Of a stretch of DNA of 53,427 nt, positions 33,667 through 42,720 are shown piece after piece (position 1 is the stretch's first letter; the number at the start of each line of letters is the position of its first letter). Location of the stretch: assembly GCF_001294535.1 (NCBI RefSeq), contig NZ_LGIC01000010.1, positions 1 to 53,427 of the forward strand, written 5' to 3'. A program made the position numbers and the translations under genes. This DNA is from Cypionkella psychrotolerans (GTDB lineage Bacteria > Pseudomonadota > Alphaproteobacteria > Rhodobacterales > Rhodobacteraceae). The notes below the pieces were generated by a model. It was not told where the DNA came from. It did not search any database and worked only from the letters and a program-made list of their open reading frames with translations.

Positions 33667-35850
33667 ATGGGTGGCGTTGTTGAACCGGTTGTCGAACCCC
33701 CGCTGGTGACAGCCTCAATCCTTGGCACTGCTGGCAATGATACGCTCATTGGAACACTAGGCTCGGATACCATCACTGGTCTCACGGGCAATGATGTGCT
33801 GTTCGGCGGCGGTGGTGGCGATAGCCTTTATGGTGATGCTGGGGACGACTATCTGGTCTATAAAGCTGGGGATTATCTGTTTGGTGGCGCAGGCATCGAC
33901 ACCGTTTATTTCGATCTGAGCGCGCGCAGTGCTGGCATAGAACTGAACAACGTCACTGTTGGCAGCCCTTTCGTAGGCTTTGAGACGCTGACCGGAAAGT
34001 TGACCGCCTTTGATGATACCTTGTTCGCGGGAGCGTTGGGGGGGGCGGATCCCTCGAGCCTGTCCTTTGTCTATGCAGGGGCTGGTCAAGACAGCCTTGT
34101 GTTGAATTACAGCAGCTTGGCTGTAGCCGAGCGTGTGGTGGCTGGCACTTATGGCAGCGCCATCGTCGCGGGGCGCTACCAAGGCACAACCCAACTTGGC
34201 TCGGCTAATTTTCATGATTTTGAGGCGGTCACCCTGCGCGGCAGCCTTGGCGATGATAGCATGGACCTTTCCGGCTGGACCGGTGGCACGACGCTGCGGT
34301 TGTTTGGGGGCGCGGGCAATGACGACCTGCGGGCCGGCGCTGAGGACAGCAATTTGCTTTATGGCGGCGATGGCAATGATCGGCTGGCGGCAAGATCAGG
34401 CAATGGCGCGGCGGATCGCCTGTATGGCGGCAGCGGCAACGATGCGTTCTGGTTTGTCACCGGGCAGGATCAGATCTTTGGTGGCGCTGGCGTGGACGAG
34501 GTTATTCTTGATCTTTCGGCCTCAAACGCTGGCGTGAGCATCGGCAAGATCCTTGATGCGGAGTATAGCGACGTCGAAAATTATTACGGCACTCTGACCC
34601 AATATGCCGACACTGTCCGCTTGGTTTGGGCGGCGACGGCTTTTGGCGGCGGCAGTGGGCAGTTGGATGCGGGCGCAGGCAATGACACGCTGGTGCTGGA
34701 TTTTGGCCACATCACCGCTTTGGGCTACTCGGCGGTTTCCAGTATTGGCACTGGGGTCGGCAGTAACTTTGGCGTGGATTTGTTTGGCGCGAATGGCGTG
34801 CGCTCAGACAATCTCAGCTATGTCGGGTTTGAGAATATCACGCTGCTGGGCAGCAGCGGAAATGACAGCCTGCGGGGAGTCGACCTTGCCGAAACCCTGC
34901 GCGGGCGTGACGGCGATGACTGGCTGCGTGGCGGGCGTTTGGGCGATCTGTTGGATGGCGGCGCGGGCAATGACACGCTCCAAGGCGATTCAGGCGGCAG
35001 TCCGGGTGCCGACGATACGCTTTATGGCGGCAGCGGCGATGATGCGCTGGAGGGTGAAGCGGGCAATGATCTGCTGTTTGGCGGCGATGGCGCTGACGGC
35101 CTGTTCGGTGGTTATGGTGACGCTCACAGCTATGGCGGCAGTGGCGACGATACGCTGTTGGGCTGGTTTGGCAACGATCTACTCAGTGGTGGTAGTGGTA
35201 ATGACAGTATCGACGCCGAGGTCGGCGCGGACACTTTGCACGGCGGGCAGGGTGATGACTGGTTGGGTGGTGGTTTAGGCGCCGACTGGATGACGGGTGC
35301 GGATGGCAACGACAGTCTTTACGGCGACACTGGCTTTGACGACAGCGGCGGGGCGGACAGTCTTTTTGGGGGCGATGGTGATGATTGGCTGTCCGGCGAC
35401 GGCGGCTCGGATCTGCTTTACGGCGGGATGGGCAATGATGTGCTGGACGGGGGCAGAGATTACGCGCTTTCGCTCGGTGATGACAGCCTTTTCGGTGGCA
35501 GTGGCGATGACAAACTCTACGGCTATGACGGCAACGACGTGATGTCGGGCGGTGCAGGCAGTGACAGTTTGCGTGCTGGCATTGGCAATGACGTGATGAC
35601 GGGCGGCGGCGGCGTCGATCGGTTCATCTTCGATTTTAACGGCTACGCCTCGGACGACCATGACACGATTGCCGATTATGCCACAGGCGAGGTGATCAGT
35701 TTTGCCAGATTTACCCCCTATAGTCTTGCCGATTTCACCATCACGCAAGACGGGGCGGATCAGTTGATCAGTTGGAGCAATGGCACGCTGACCTTGTTGA
35801 ATTACAGCGGGGCGGTGACTTTTGCGTTCGGGGTCGATCAGGGCCTTTAA
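33667..35850 (+). CDS. RTX (haemolysin-type calcium-binding) repeat protein
   Basis: About 727 residues, acidic and glycine-rich. More than a dozen nonapeptide repeats of the type GGxGxDxLx are visible (GGAGNDTLQGD, GGDGADGLFGG, GGSGDDTLLG). They form Ca2+-binding beta-rolls in proteins exported by type I secretion, with the signal at the C-terminus. Between repeat blocks are sheet-rich segments (TVYFDLSARSAGIEL, EVILDLSASNAGVSI). No enzymatic domain is recognised. ATG 33667 has AGAAGGA upstream; ATG 33646 is possible. No TolC/HlyB/HlyD genes are in the window. Its 3' end overlaps the MFS gene's end by 4 bp. Confidence 0.88.
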   Translation: MGGVVEPVVEPPLVTASILGTAGNDTLIGTLGSDTITGLTGNDVLFGGGGGDSLYGDAGDDYLVYKAGDYLFGGAGIDTVYFDLSARSAGIELNNVTVGSPFVGFETLTGKLTAFDDTLFAGALGGADPSSLSFVYAGAGQDSLVLNYSSLAVAERVVAGTYGSAIVAGRYQGTTQLGSANFHDFEAVTLRGSLGDDSMDLSGWTGGTTLRLFGGAGNDDLRAGAEDSNLLYGGDGNDRLAARSGNGAADRLYGGSGNDAFWFVTGQDQIFGGAGVDEVILDLSASNAGVSIGKILDAEYSDVENYYGTLTQYADTVRLVWAATAFGGGSGQLDAGAGNDTLVLDFGHITALGYSAVSSIGTGVGSNFGVDLFGANGVRSDNLSYVGFENITLLGSSGNDSLRGVDLAETLRGRDGDDWLRGGRLGDLLDGGAGNDTLQGDSGGSPGADDTLYGGSGDDALEGEAGNDLLFGGDGADGLFGGYGDAHSYGGSGDDTLLGWFGNDLLSGGSGNDSIDAEVGADTLHGGQGDDWLGGGLGADWMTGADGNDSLYGDTGFDDSGGADSLFGGDGDDWLSGDGGSDLLYGGMGNDVLDGGRDYALSLGDDSLFGGSGDDKLYGYDGNDVMSGGAGSDSLRAGIGNDVMTGGGGVDRFIFDFNGYASDDHDTIADYATGEVISFARFTPYSLADFTITQDGADQLISWSNGTLTLLNYSGAVTFAFGVDQGL

Positions 35851-36986
35851 CGCCGCAACAACACCCGTGCCAACACTGGGATGCCCGCCAGCATCACCGC
35901 GGCACAGACGAAGGCAAAGCGCAGGCCGAACTGGCCTGCGACAAAGCCAATCGCAGGCGGGCCGAAGAAATAGCCGAAATAGCCGATCAGCGTCGCCCGT
36001 GCCACCGCTCGCGCTCGCGCGGCGGGGTCAGACAACTGGCCCACCAGCGAGAACACCGTGGGTGCTATCACCGATGATCCGATGCCCATCACGATAAACC
36101 CGGCATAGGCCATCGCGGGTGTGATCGCCAAAGCGGCCCCCAACGCCCCCACAGCCGAGATCACCGCCCCGCCCGTCAGCAGCCACACCGCCGGGACACG
36201 GCTGGCCAAACCTTGCCCGAACAGCCGCGCCACCCCCATGGTGATCGCCATCACCGCGGGCCCCATTGCGCCATCGGAAGGGCTGCCACCGAGGTTCTTC
36301 TCAATATGCAAAGCCGACCAATTCTCGGCCGCATTCTCGGTCAGAAACGCGATCAGCACCATCGCCCCGCCGATCACCGGAACCCAGCCTAAATGCGCCG
36401 CCCCCTTGCCCTTGGGCCGGGCCAAACCCAATATCCGGCCATCTTCCTCATAACTCGCCAGCGCAATCACCCCGGCCAACAAAGCCATGCTGCACAAGAC
36501 CCAAGCCGGAGACCACCCGGCGCTGCGCAACGCCCCCGTTGCAATCGCCCCGCCTGCATACCCAAAACTATAGGCGGCATGGCACAGGTTCATCAGTGGC
36601 CGCCCGCTTTGGGTCTCAATCGTGGCCACCCGCGCGTTCATCAGCACATCGGTCAGCCCAGTGCCAGCGCCACAGGCCATCATCGCCAGCGGGAATAGCA
36701 GCAGATGACTGAACTGCCCCGGCAGAGTGAACGCCACACACATCAGCAGACACGAGATCAGCATCGCGCGGCGCCCAAAGGCCACGCCCAGACGCGGTGC
36801 CACCAGCATCGCGCAGACCGCCGCAATCGGGGTCATGAACATCAAGGCCCCCAAGCGCGACTCGTCAATGTCGAGCATGGTCTTGATATCGGGCAGATCG
36901 GCAGCGAACGACCCCCACAGCACGCCCATCGCGGCAAAAGCCGCCACGGCGGGGCGGGCGACGCGAAGGGTATTCAGGGCGGTCAT
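35847..36986 (-). CDS. MFS transporter
   Basis: 379 residues with about 11-12 membrane helices. The loop 2-3 signature is seen as PRLGVAFGRRAML. The middle has GTGLTDVLMNARVATIE, NLCHAAYSFGYAGGA and NWSALHIEKNLG, which recall the FucP/YbjJ-like or inner-membrane MFS subgroup with short loops. Substrate unknown. The start is supported by GCAGGAG upstream of ATG 36986. Transcribed towards the RTX gene, with overlapping stops. Confidence 0.85.
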   Translation of the reverse strand: MTALNTLRVARPAVAAFAAMGVLWGSFAADLPDIKTMLDIDESRLGALMFMTPIAAVCAMLVAPRLGVAFGRRAMLISCLLMCVAFTLPGQFSHLLLFPLAMMACGAGTGLTDVLMNARVATIETQSGRPLMNLCHAAYSFGYAGGAIATGALRSAGWSPAWVLCSMALLAGVIALASYEEDGRILGLARPKGKGAAHLGWVPVIGGAMVLIAFLTENAAENWSALHIEKNLGGSPSDGAMGPAVMAITMGVARLFGQGLASRVPAVWLLTGGAVISAVGALGAALAITPAMAYAGFIVMGIGSSVIAPTVFSLVGQLSDPAARARAVARATLIGYFGYFFGPPAIGFVAGQFGLRFAFVCAAVMLAGIPVLARVLLRR

Positions 36987-37196
36987 AAAATTCTCCTGCG
37001 GACTCAGGCGGGATAGCGCGCGGCGGCTGGAAAGACTATCCTACCCCCGACATCGCATCTCTCAGAGCCGCCAGCCGGGCATAGCCCCACAGGCAGGGGC
37101 ACTTTCCGGCTTCCCTTCCCGGTGATTCCCCGCTATAGGCCCGCGATCGCGCCATGCACCCTTGAACGTTGGCGGATATATATATGGAGAAACACT

Positions 37197-37793
37197 ATGG
37201 CACGCGAGATCCTTGATCTTCACGCCGAAGCACGCACGGGGACAGGCAAGGGGGCCGCTCGTCAATCACGTCGTGATGGCTTCGTTCCCGGTATCGTCTA
37301 TGGCGATAACGTGGCCCCTCTTGCAATCAAGATCCCTTACAACGCCCTGCTGAAGCGCCTGAAAGCTGGCCGCTTCCTGTCGTCGCTGTTCAACCTGAAG
37401 GTTGAAGGTCAGCCGGACGTGCATGTGATCTGCCGCGCTGTGCAGCGTGACGTTGTGAAAGATCTGCCGACGCATATCGACCTGATGCGCCTGCACGACG
37501 AAAACCGCATCAATCTGTTCATTCACGTGACCTTCATCAACCATGAAGCGAGCCCGGGTCTGAAAAAGGGCGGCACTTTGACCGTTGTGCGCAACGATGT
37601 TGAGCTGAACGTTCTGGCAGGCGATATCCCGGATCACATCACTGTGGATCTGACCGGCAAAAACATCGGCGATGTGATCCACATCAATGACGTGGTTCTG
37701 CCAGAAGGCACCAAAGCCAGCATCGACCGTAACTTCGTGATCGCCAACGTGGCGGCTCCGGCGGGTTACGTGGAAGTCGCTGAAGCTGAATAA
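37197..37793 (+). CDS. rplY: Ribosomal protein bL25 (general stress protein Ctc type)
   Basis: 198 residues: an N-terminal 5S rRNA-binding L25 domain ([20 protein letters not shown]) and the C-terminal TL5/Ctc domain ([22 protein letters not shown], then IPDHITVDL). This is the long form usual in alphaproteobacteria. It binds 5S rRNA in the large subunit. The start ATG 37197 follows GGAGAAACACT. In many genomes rplY and pth are adjacent in one operon; here a minus-strand glycosyltransferase lies between them. Confidence 0.95.
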   Translation: MAREILDLHAEARTGTGKGAARQSRRDGFVPGIVYGDNVAPLAIKIPYNALLKRLKAGRFLSSLFNLKVEGQPDVHVICRAVQRDVVKDLPTHIDLMRLHDENRINLFIHVTFINHEASPGLKKGGTLTVVRNDVELNVLAGDIPDHITVDLTGKNIGDVIHINDVVLPEGTKASIDRNFVIANVAAPAGYVEVAEAE

Positions 37794-37870
37794 GCCTTTC
37801 AGGGTTTGAAGTTCGGGGCGCAGGGGGAAACCTCTGCGCCTTTGCTTTTGGCCGCGCGCTGTGACGCAGC

Positions 37871-37918
37871 CGATTTATGAAGTCATAAATCGTCGACGAT
37901 TTATTTCTGAATAAATCG
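37871..37918. repeat. Two tandem CGATTTAT hairpins forming a 20 bp palindrome at their junction
   Basis: Hairpin 1, 37871-37892 (10 bp stem, 2-base loop). Hairpin 2, 37897-37918 (9 of 10 paired). The junction 37885-37904 is itself a perfect 20 bp palindrome. It lies between convergent rplY and the glycosyltransferase and may be a bidirectional terminator or a REP-like element. Confidence 0.7.
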
Positions 37919-37922
37919 GCTC

Positions 37923-39017
37923 CTAGGCCTGATCCGCCAGCGCCTCCGCCTGCGCCAGAAACGCCGCATATCTCGGATCATCCTCCACCCGCTTGCCTGC
38001 CTTTTCGGCAATCGCGCGCACATGATCGGCGCAGCACAAAGCATGCAGGCGAGCCACATCCGGCAGCGCCATCACCTGTTCATACAAAGCATCAAACCGC
38101 GCCGAATAGCGGAAGGCGGAAATGTCCACCGCGCGCCCCGCATCGGCGGTGCGGAAATATTGCGCGCGGTAGCGGTTGCTGAGCCCCACGGGGGATTTTG
38201 TGCCGCGTTTCAGCCGATAGGTCTCAACCGAGCGCAGCATGTAATGGTTGATCTGTGCCACCTCATGGCTGACCAGCGCCGCGGGCATCAGCGTCAGATG
38301 GCGGTCCAGCGGTGCCCAGTGCGGCAGCGTTTGGCCCGCGGTGTTCACCCAAATGCCCCCCGGCTTGCCGCGCTTTTGCGCCGCGCGCTCATAGTCAAAA
38401 CCGCGCGGGCTGTGCTCGCCCAGATGGCTGAAGAACTTCACCAACCGGAAGATCGACTTCACAAATCGCGACGTGCGATGCGCCGCCTCATGCGCATAGG
38501 TGAACTGGCGATGCACCGGGCGGTCCTCAAAGCTTTTCCGTCCCGAGGTGCCAAACACCCGCCAGTTGATCGACATACCGAGATAGGCGGGCTCGGCTTT
38601 GGTCAGATCAATCAGATCGCCGATCAGCCCTTCGCCGCGATGGATCACCAGAAACTCGTCAACATCACAGATCATCAGCCAGTTGCAGCGCCGCACCGCC
38701 TTGTGGCTTGCCGCCGCGTTCAGCTTGGCGCGGGTGATGCGCTGGCCGGGTTCAAGATCATGCCGAATGTGATGCACCAGCCCCGCCGCTTGCAGCGCAT
38801 CCAGCAGTTGCGGCGAATGGTCGGTGCAGTTGTTGGTGACCACCACCGCATCGGTAAAGCCGAGCATCCGATACCAGCACAGCCATTCGACGATGAACGG
38901 CCCTTCGTTTCGCATCGAGGCTAAAACCGTAATCCGCACGCCTGTTGTGTCTTTCTTGCTTGGGCCGTTTGGGCTTGCTTTGTTTGCTAAGCTGAAGGGC
39001 GCGTCATGGCAAGTCAA
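37923..39017 (-). CDS. Glycosyltransferase family 2 (Glyco_tranf_2_4-like)
   Basis: Up to 364 residues. The GT-A nucleotide-sugar domain starts at RITVLASMRNEGPFIVEWLC, typical of this GT2/GT92-like subgroup. NNCTDHSPQLLDALQ and the metal-binding DVDEF motif (ICDVDEFLVIH) follow. A conserved C-terminal half with KSIFRLVKFFSHLGEHSP and a final charged helix completes the protein. It probably adds a sugar to a cell-surface polymer; acceptor unknown. Start uncertain: a TTG at 39017 gives the longest form, while GTG 38939 begins right at the domain (VRITVLASM). A strong terminator hairpin lies in its 5' flank. Confidence 0.8.
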   Translation of the reverse strand: MTCHDAPFSLANKASPNGPSKKDTTGVRITVLASMRNEGPFIVEWLCWYRMLGFTDAVVVTNNCTDHSPQLLDALQAAGLVHHIRHDLEPGQRITRAKLNAAASHKAVRRCNWLMICDVDEFLVIHRGEGLIGDLIDLTKAEPAYLGMSINWRVFGTSGRKSFEDRPVHRQFTYAHEAAHRTSRFVKSIFRLVKFFSHLGEHSPRGFDYERAAQKRGKPGGIWVNTAGQTLPHWAPLDRHLTLMPAALVSHEVAQINHYMLRSVETYRLKRGTKSPVGLSNRYRAQYFRTADAGRAVDISAFRYSARFDALYEQVMALPDVARLHALCCADHVRAIAEKAGKRVEDDPRYAAFLAQAEALADQA

Positions 39018-39098
39018 GCGCGTGGCGAGAGGGTAGATGCGGCGAAAGATTAAGATTTCGTTAAAACCCCTAGGCTATGCCATTGATATAAAACACCT

Positions 39099-39121
39099 AA
39101 AAAAGGTCCCGAGTTGGGACC
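39099..39121 (-). terminator. Rho-independent terminator on the minus strand
   Basis: GGTCCC / GGGACC stem with a 5-base loop (39105-39121), followed on the minus strand by six T residues (39104-39099). It sits upstream of the glycosyltransferase start, where no minus-strand gene ends. Confidence 0.75.
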
Positions 39122-39193
39122 AGCCGCCCCGGCTTGCATCCCAGCCCGCGCCGGGGCATTTATGGCAGGCAAGCGGCAGATCGGCGGGGCATG

Positions 39194-39877
39194 ATGAAAC
39201 TCTTTGTAGGCCTCGGCAATCCCGGCGCGAAATATGCTGGCAACCGCCACAATATCGGCTTCATGGCCGTGGACCGGATCGCCGAAGATCACGGGTTTTC
39301 CCCGTGGCGGCGCGGCTATCAGGGGCAGGTGTCGGAGGGGCGGTTGGGCTCGGAAAAGATCGTGCTGCTGAAGCCCGAAACCTTCATGAACCTGTCGGGC
39401 CAATCGGTGCGCGCGGCGGTGGATTTCTTCAAGATCGACCTTTCAGACATCACTGTGTTCCACGACGAGCTAGACCTCGCCCCCGGCAAGTGCCGCATCA
39501 AACAAGGCGGCGGTCATGCCGGACACAACGGCCTGCGCTCGATCCACGCCCATCTCGGCGAGGCTTACGGCCGCGTTCGCCTCGGCATCGGCCACCCCGG
39601 CCATAAAGATGCGGTGGCGACCTATGTGCTGCATGATTTTGCCAAGGTCGATCAAGATTGGCTGGATGATCTGTTGCGCGGCATCTCGGACGGCGCGCAG
39701 GCCTTGGCCCAGGGTGACGGTCAGCGGTTCATGAACGCGGTCGCCCTGCGGGTGGCGCCGTCACGGTCGTCCGCGAGTGTGGAGAAACCTGTCAAACCGA
39801 CAGCAAAGCCTACGCCGGAACCCATCCCCGAACCCTCCGCAAACCCGCTGCAAAAGCTGCTGGACCGCTTCAAATGA
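39194..39877 (+). CDS. pth: Peptidyl-tRNA hydrolase
   Basis: 227 residues. It releases tRNA from drop-off peptidyl-tRNA. Motifs: [20 protein letters not shown] with catalytic His19, [24 protein letters not shown], and [13 protein letters not shown]. After the usual end it carries a lysine/proline-rich tail ([18 protein letters not shown]) of about 35 residues, which is common in alphaproteobacterial Pth. ATG 39194 is preferred over 39191 for ribosome-binding-site spacing. It overlaps the DUF2332 gene by ATGA. Confidence 0.95.
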   Translation: MKLFVGLGNPGAKYAGNRHNIGFMAVDRIAEDHGFSPWRRGYQGQVSEGRLGSEKIVLLKPETFMNLSGQSVRAAVDFFKIDLSDITVFHDELDLAPGKCRIKQGGGHAGHNGLRSIHAHLGEAYGRVRLGIGHPGHKDAVATYVLHDFAKVDQDWLDDLLRGISDGAQALAQGDGQRFMNAVALRVAPSRSSASVEKPVKPTAKPTPEPIPEPSANPLQKLLDRFK

Positions 39878-40929
39878 CCACAGCGGTGCGCGAGATGTTT
39901 CTTGCGCAGGCGGCGGGATGTGACAGCCTCGGCTCGCCGCTGACCGCGCGAGTGCTGCGCTTGCTGGCTGCGGCGATGACGCCGGGTCACGCCATAGAGG
40001 ACCGGGTGTTGGGGTGGCAGGGGGATCTTTCCCGCGCCGGGGATGCATTGGCTTTGCGGCTGGCGGGCGGGCTGCATGGGTTGGTGCTGAGCGGGGCTGC
40101 GCCAGATTTGGCGGCATTTTACCACGCGCCAGAGGCGGTCTCCGATGCCGAGGCGACGGCTGTGCTGTTGGGGGTGATCCGGGCGCATCCGGCAGCTCTG
40201 CATCAGTGGCTCGATCATCCGCCGCAAACCAATGAAATCCGCCGCTCTGCCGTGTTGATCGCGGCGGGGCATTGGTTGACAGCGCAGTTGGGTCTGCCGC
40301 TGGTGCTGTCGGAATTGGGCGCAAGTGCAGGGCTGAACCTGCTGTGGGATCGCTATGCGCTGGAGATTGGCGCGCATTATGGCCCGAAGGATGCGGCGAT
40401 CCGGCTGAACCCTGTGTGGCACGGAGCCTTACTGCCCGAAGTTGCCCCGCAGGTCGCTGCGCGGGCGGGTGTGGATTTGCAGCCGCTTGATCCGGTGCGG
40501 GATCGGGTGCGGGCGTTGTCCTATATCTGGGCTGATCAGCCAGAGCGGTTGGCGCGCACGGCGGCGGGGTTGGATGCCTTGGCGACTTACGGCCCGGTGG
40601 TGAGCCAAGGCGACGCGATTGACTGGTTAGCGCAGCGCTTGGCCGAACCGCAACCGGGTCACTTGCACCTGATCTATCACACCATTGCTTGGCAGTATTT
40701 CCCTGCCACCGCAAAGGCGCGCGGGCTGGCTTTGCTTGAAGCTGCGGGGGCGCGGGCAACGCTTGCTGCGCCATTGGCGCATTTGGCGATGGAGGCGGAT
40801 GCGCAAGAGCGGGGTGCGGCTTTGACTCTGCGGCTGTGGTGCGGTGGCCCGGTACAAGACATCGCCCTAGGGCGCGCGGATTTTCATGGCCGCTGGGTGG
40901 AGTGGTGCGCGCCTAGCGCCCGAGTTTGA
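39874..40929 (+). CDS. DUF2332 family protein
   Basis: 351 residues of the DUF2332 family (function unknown, common in alphaproteobacteria and actinobacteria). Visible signatures: [49 protein letters not shown], and [12 protein letters not shown]. The E-x-G-A-S-A-G-L-N segment looks like the SAM-binding loop of a Rossmann methyltransferase, so a methyltransferase activity is conceivable, but this is inference. Translationally coupled to pth; the 3' end overlaps the convergent DUF1287 gene by 17 bp. Confidence 0.83.
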   Translation: MTTAVREMFLAQAAGCDSLGSPLTARVLRLLAAAMTPGHAIEDRVLGWQGDLSRAGDALALRLAGGLHGLVLSGAAPDLAAFYHAPEAVSDAEATAVLLGVIRAHPAALHQWLDHPPQTNEIRRSAVLIAAGHWLTAQLGLPLVLSELGASAGLNLLWDRYALEIGAHYGPKDAAIRLNPVWHGALLPEVAPQVAARAGVDLQPLDPVRDRVRALSYIWADQPERLARTAAGLDALATYGPVVSQGDAIDWLAQRLAEPQPGHLHLIYHTIAWQYFPATAKARGLALLEAAGARATLAAPLAHLAMEADAQERGAALTLRLWCGGPVQDIALGRADFHGRWVEWCAPSARV

Positions 40930-41515
40930 TCAGTTCTGCCACAGCATCGGGGCCAAGGCGGTAGTGGCCTGTTATGGGGAAGTCGAACAGACGGTCTTCC
41001 TCCTGCGCGCCTGCGCCGATGTTGTGCAGCACTTGCGGGCGGGTGCCGTCCATGCTGCGGGTATCCGAGATCAGGCCGATATGCGGCAGGTTGCAGGGCA
41101 GCAGCCATGTCACCACATCGCCGGGTCGGTAGTCGGCGGGATCGGTGGAGGTGGGCAGTTCGGCACCGACGCGGGCGAACAGGGTTTGCAGGTTCGGCAC
41201 CCGGCGGTGGTCGATGTTGCGGTCAATGGTCTTCAGGCCCCATTGCTGCGGGTAGGCCGCGAAATGCGCCTTCATGTCGCGGTTGACGGCCAGTTGCAGA
41301 TCTATGCCCCAAGCTGTGCGCAGGGTGCGGATGATGACATCGGTGCAGACGCCGTGGGCGGGGTCGACATCGCCACCGGGGAAATCAAGGCTTTGATAGC
41401 GGGGATCGTAGGTCGTGGTGACGCCGACTTGCGCGCGAGCGGCGGCGACCAGTGCCGGAGCGTCTTGGGCGGCGGCGGGCAGGGCGAGGAGGAGGCAGAG
41501 CAGCAGGATACGCAT
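40913..41515 (-). CDS. DUF1287 family secreted protein
   Basis: 200 residues. A short signal peptide (MRILLLCLLLALPAAA) precedes the DUF1287 domain: ARAQVGVTTTYDPRYQSLDF, HGVCTDVIIRTLR (Cys57) and RPGDVVTWLL. The fold belongs to the NlpC/P60 papain-like group, so a periplasmic peptidase or amidase role is possible with Cys57 as nucleophile; activity not established. The Asp-x-His partner may be in LPHIGLISD. Start set by the signal peptide at 41515. Convergent with DUF2332. Confidence 0.83.
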   Translation of the reverse strand: MRILLLCLLLALPAAAQDAPALVAAARAQVGVTTTYDPRYQSLDFPGGDVDPAHGVCTDVIIRTLRTAWGIDLQLAVNRDMKAHFAAYPQQWGLKTIDRNIDHRRVPNLQTLFARVGAELPTSTDPADYRPGDVVTWLLPCNLPHIGLISDTRSMDGTRPQVLHNIGAGAQEEDRLFDFPITGHYRLGPDAVAELIKLGR

Positions 41516-41608
41516 CGTAGGATTTAGCCAAAGCTCTGTGCAATCCGCTAGCGGGGCGTTTGCGGTCCGGCACCTTTCCGCCAAGCCGGGGATCGGCTAT
41601 GCAGGGGC

Positions 41609-42658
41609 ATGGCGATCACCCTGACCTCACTCACAGACCTCGCAGCGCATGGCTTTGATGACATCATCGACGCCCGCGCCCCAGCTGAATATGCCGAGGA
41701 CCATCTGCCAGGGGCGATCAGCCTGCCTGTGCTGGATGATGCCGAACGGGCGCGCGTGGGCACGATTTACAAGCAGGTCACCCCATTCACAGCGCGCAAG
41801 GTCGGCGCGGCACTGGTGGCGCAGAATGTCGCCCAGCATTTGCAGGGGCCATTGGCGGATAAGCCGGGGGGCTGGCGACCGCTGGTGTATTGCTGGCGGG
41901 GCGGGCAACGCTCGGGGTCTTTTGCGCTGATCTTGGGCCAGGTGGGCTGGCGGGTCGAGACGATTGCGGGCGGCTATAAGGCGTGGCGCGCGCTGGTGGT
42001 CAAGGCTTTGTATGATGCGCCATTTCCTTGTCCGGTGGTGGTGCTGGATGGCAATACCGGATCGGCCAAGACCGAAGTGCTGAATATGCTGCCCGCGCGG
42101 GGTGTACAGGTGTTGGATCTTGAGGGGCTGGCCAACCATCGCGGCTCGGTGTTCGGGCATCGCGGGGGGCAGCCGTCGCAAAAGGCGTTTGACTGCGCTT
42201 TGGCAATGGCTATCTCGCGGTTGGACCCGACGCGTCCTGTGGTGATTGAGGCGGAAAGCGCCAAGGTCGGCGAGTGTCGCCTGCCATCAGGGATCTGGAA
42301 GGCGATGACAGCAGCGCCACGGGTGGCGATAGCCACGGGGGTGGCGGCGCGGGCCGCGTATCTGGTGCAGGCTTACGGCGACATGGTGGCGGACGGCGCG
42401 CGACTGGTGCGGGTGATCGAACGCTTGCGCCCCTTGCACGCCGCCGAGCGGATTGAAACATGGCAGGCGATGGCGGGGGCAGGTGCATTTGTCGATCTGG
42501 CGGCGGGGTTGATGCAGCATCACTATGACCCGCGCTATGACAAGCACCGCGCGCGGCAAGAGGCGCGGTTTGTCGAGATTGAGGCGGCTGGTTTGGGGCC
42601 AGATGATTTGACGCGGCTGGCGGATCAGGTGGCAGAGGCTGTGCGGGCGGCGATTTAG
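41609..42658 (+). CDS. mnmH: tRNA 2-selenouridine synthase
   Basis: 349 residues. An N-terminal rhodanese domain carries the catalytic Cys95 in LVYCWRGGQRS. A P-loop domain follows with GNTGSAKT (148-155). The enzyme geranylates and then selenates 2-thiouridine at the wobble base of Lys, Glu and Gln tRNAs, using selenophosphate. The partner selD is the next gene, on the opposite strand and convergent (62 bp gap). This pair makes the SeU trait; selA/selB for selenocysteine are not in the window. Confidence 0.94.
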   Translation: MAITLTSLTDLAAHGFDDIIDARAPAEYAEDHLPGAISLPVLDDAERARVGTIYKQVTPFTARKVGAALVAQNVAQHLQGPLADKPGGWRPLVYCWRGGQRSGSFALILGQVGWRVETIAGGYKAWRALVVKALYDAPFPCPVVVLDGNTGSAKTEVLNMLPARGVQVLDLEGLANHRGSVFGHRGGQPSQKAFDCALAMAISRLDPTRPVVIEAESAKVGECRLPSGIWKAMTAAPRVAIATGVAARAAYLVQAYGDMVADGARLVRVIERLRPLHAAERIETWQAMAGAGAFVDLAAGLMQHHYDPRYDKHRARQEARFVEIEAAGLGPDDLTRLADQVAEAVRAAI

Positions 42659-42720
42659 CCGAGTTGGCGGAACGCTTCGCGGGGCGCATTGTTGCCACGA
42701 TGAAACCGCTCGGCGCAAGG

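Noticed and set aside
33700-35620. DNA tandem repeat array
   Set aside because: The periodicity comes from the GGxGxDxLx protein repeats; the DNA itself is not tandemly identical.
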